A stretch of DNA of 64,000 bases from Diaphorobacter nitroreducens (GTDB taxonomy: Bacteria > Pseudomonadota > Gammaproteobacteria > Burkholderiales > Burkholderiaceae_C). The DNA lies in the NCBI GenBank assembly GCA_003755025.1, contig RJVL01000004.1:186001-250000 (forward strand), in the 5' to 3' direction. Positions 63,575 through 64,000 of the stretch are shown here, one piece after another (positions within the stretch are counted from its first letter, which is position 1; each line of letters starts with the position of its first letter). The notes under the pieces were generated by a model that saw nothing but the letters and a program-made list of their open reading frames with translations, made no database searches and had not been told where the DNA came from. The position numbers and the translations under genes are program-made.

Positions 63575-64000
63575 ATGCGCGCGTCCCCTTCGCCTTCTGC
63601 CGGCGCACCCCCGCTGTGGCTGCTGGTGCTCATCACCCTGAGCGGCACTCTGGCCATGCACATGTTCGTGCCCGCGTTGCCGGACGCGGCGCGCGCGCTC
63701 GGCGTGGGGCCCGCGGCGGTGCAAGCCACGATCAGCATCTACATCGTCGGGCTGGCGCTCGGGCAGCTGGTCTACGGCCCCTTGTCCGATGCGTTGGGAC
63801 GGCGTCCCCTGCTGCTGGGCGGGCTGGCGCTGTACGCGGCGGGCAGCATCGCTGCCATGCTGGCGCCGACCGCACCGGCCCTGATCGCTGCGCGGTTCAT
63901 CCAGGCGCTGGGCGGTTGCGCCGGGCTGGCGCTGGGACGCGCCATGGTGCGCGACACCAATGGCCCGGTGGAGGCCGTGCGCGCCCTGGCACTGCTCAAC
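63575..64000 (+). CDS. Bcr/CflA-family MFS drug efflux transporter, N-terminal part
   Basis: An open frame of 142 codons that runs off the window. It encodes a hydrophobic protein with helix 1 (LWLLVLITLSGTLAMHMFVP), then QATISIYIVGLALGQLVYGP, and the major facilitator loop motif GPLSDALGRRPLLLGGLALY. The motif MHMFVPALPDAARALGV is typical of the Bcr/CflA drug-resistance subfamily, proton-driven exporters of antibiotics and metabolites. The start at 63575 is the first ATG before helix 1. The remaining two thirds lie outside the window. Confidence 0.88.
   Translation, partial: MRASPSPSAGAPPLWLLVLITLSGTLAMHMFVPALPDAARALGVGPAAVQATISIYIVGLALGQLVYGPLSDALGRRPLLLGGLALYAAGSIAAMLAPTAPALIAARFIQALGGCAGLALGRAMVRDTNGPVEAVRALALLN

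Overview
The window is a GC-rich bacterial chromosome segment, most likely from a betaproteobacterium of the order Burkholderiales, family Comamonadaceae (an Acidovorax-like organism). This is inferred from gene content: PhaR, a RpoD with a long Lys/Ala-rich N-terminus, ArgP-ArgO, an EnvZ-OmpR pair and Bug-type solute-binding proteins. A family of dispersed palindromic repeats built on the core GCTAGCGC/GCGCTAGC points the same way. Genus is not proven. Coding density is very high: no gene-free stretch exceeds about 280 bases. I saw no insertion sequence, prophage, CRISPR array or rRNA operon.

Layout. 1-3.5 kb: the end of dusC, a phospholipase D/cardiolipin synthase-like lipoprotein and ribD. 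3.5-10.5 kb (minus strand): a complete type IV pilus minor-pilin operon, fimT-pilV-pilW-pilX-pilY1-pilE, running towards ribD, with clearly lower GC than its surroundings. 10.7-16.3 kb (plus): late cobalamin synthesis, cbiB-cobC-cbiP, then a cobalamin riboswitch in front of bluB and cobT. 16.6-25.6 kb (plus): an exopolysaccharide locus with wecB, an NfrB-like c-di-GMP-responsive glycosyltransferase, an NfrA-like outer-membrane protein, a DUF2334 deacetylase-like lipoprotein and a DUF4434 hydrolase-like protein. It resembles the E. coli phage-N4 glycan-receptor system with two added carbohydrate-active genes, and is the most interesting locus here.

25.6-35.2 kb: nth, a PLP aminotransferase, slyX, an aldo/keto reductase, a CopD-like membrane protein, a DUF3820 protein, the divergent ytfE/nsrR nitrosative-stress pair with a palindromic operator, the divergent argP/argO pair, an orphan metQ, serB and a CbiM-like membrane protein. 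35.2-50.4 kb: mfd, ispD-ispF, envZ-ompR, a SIMPL-domain protein, 3-hydroxybutyrate dehydrogenase, an alpha/beta hydrolase overlapping relA, tRNA-Val(GAC), phaR, rimO and an FKBP-type isomerase. 50.5-64 kb: an HxlR regulator; a LysR regulator divergent from an HMG-CoA lyase-like / class III CoA-transferase / Bug-protein operon; an isoprenylcysteine methyltransferase-like protein; 2-dehydropantoate reductase; rpoD and dnaG; an acyl-CoA synthetase; and the start of a Bcr/CflA efflux transporter.

At least thirteen imperfect copies of the dispersed repeat were found. Most are intergenic, but some lie inside coding sequence (cbiB, the SIMPL signal peptide) and some supply stop codons (ispF, panE, the methyltransferase gene). 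Coordinates of short sites were read by eye and may be off by a base or two.
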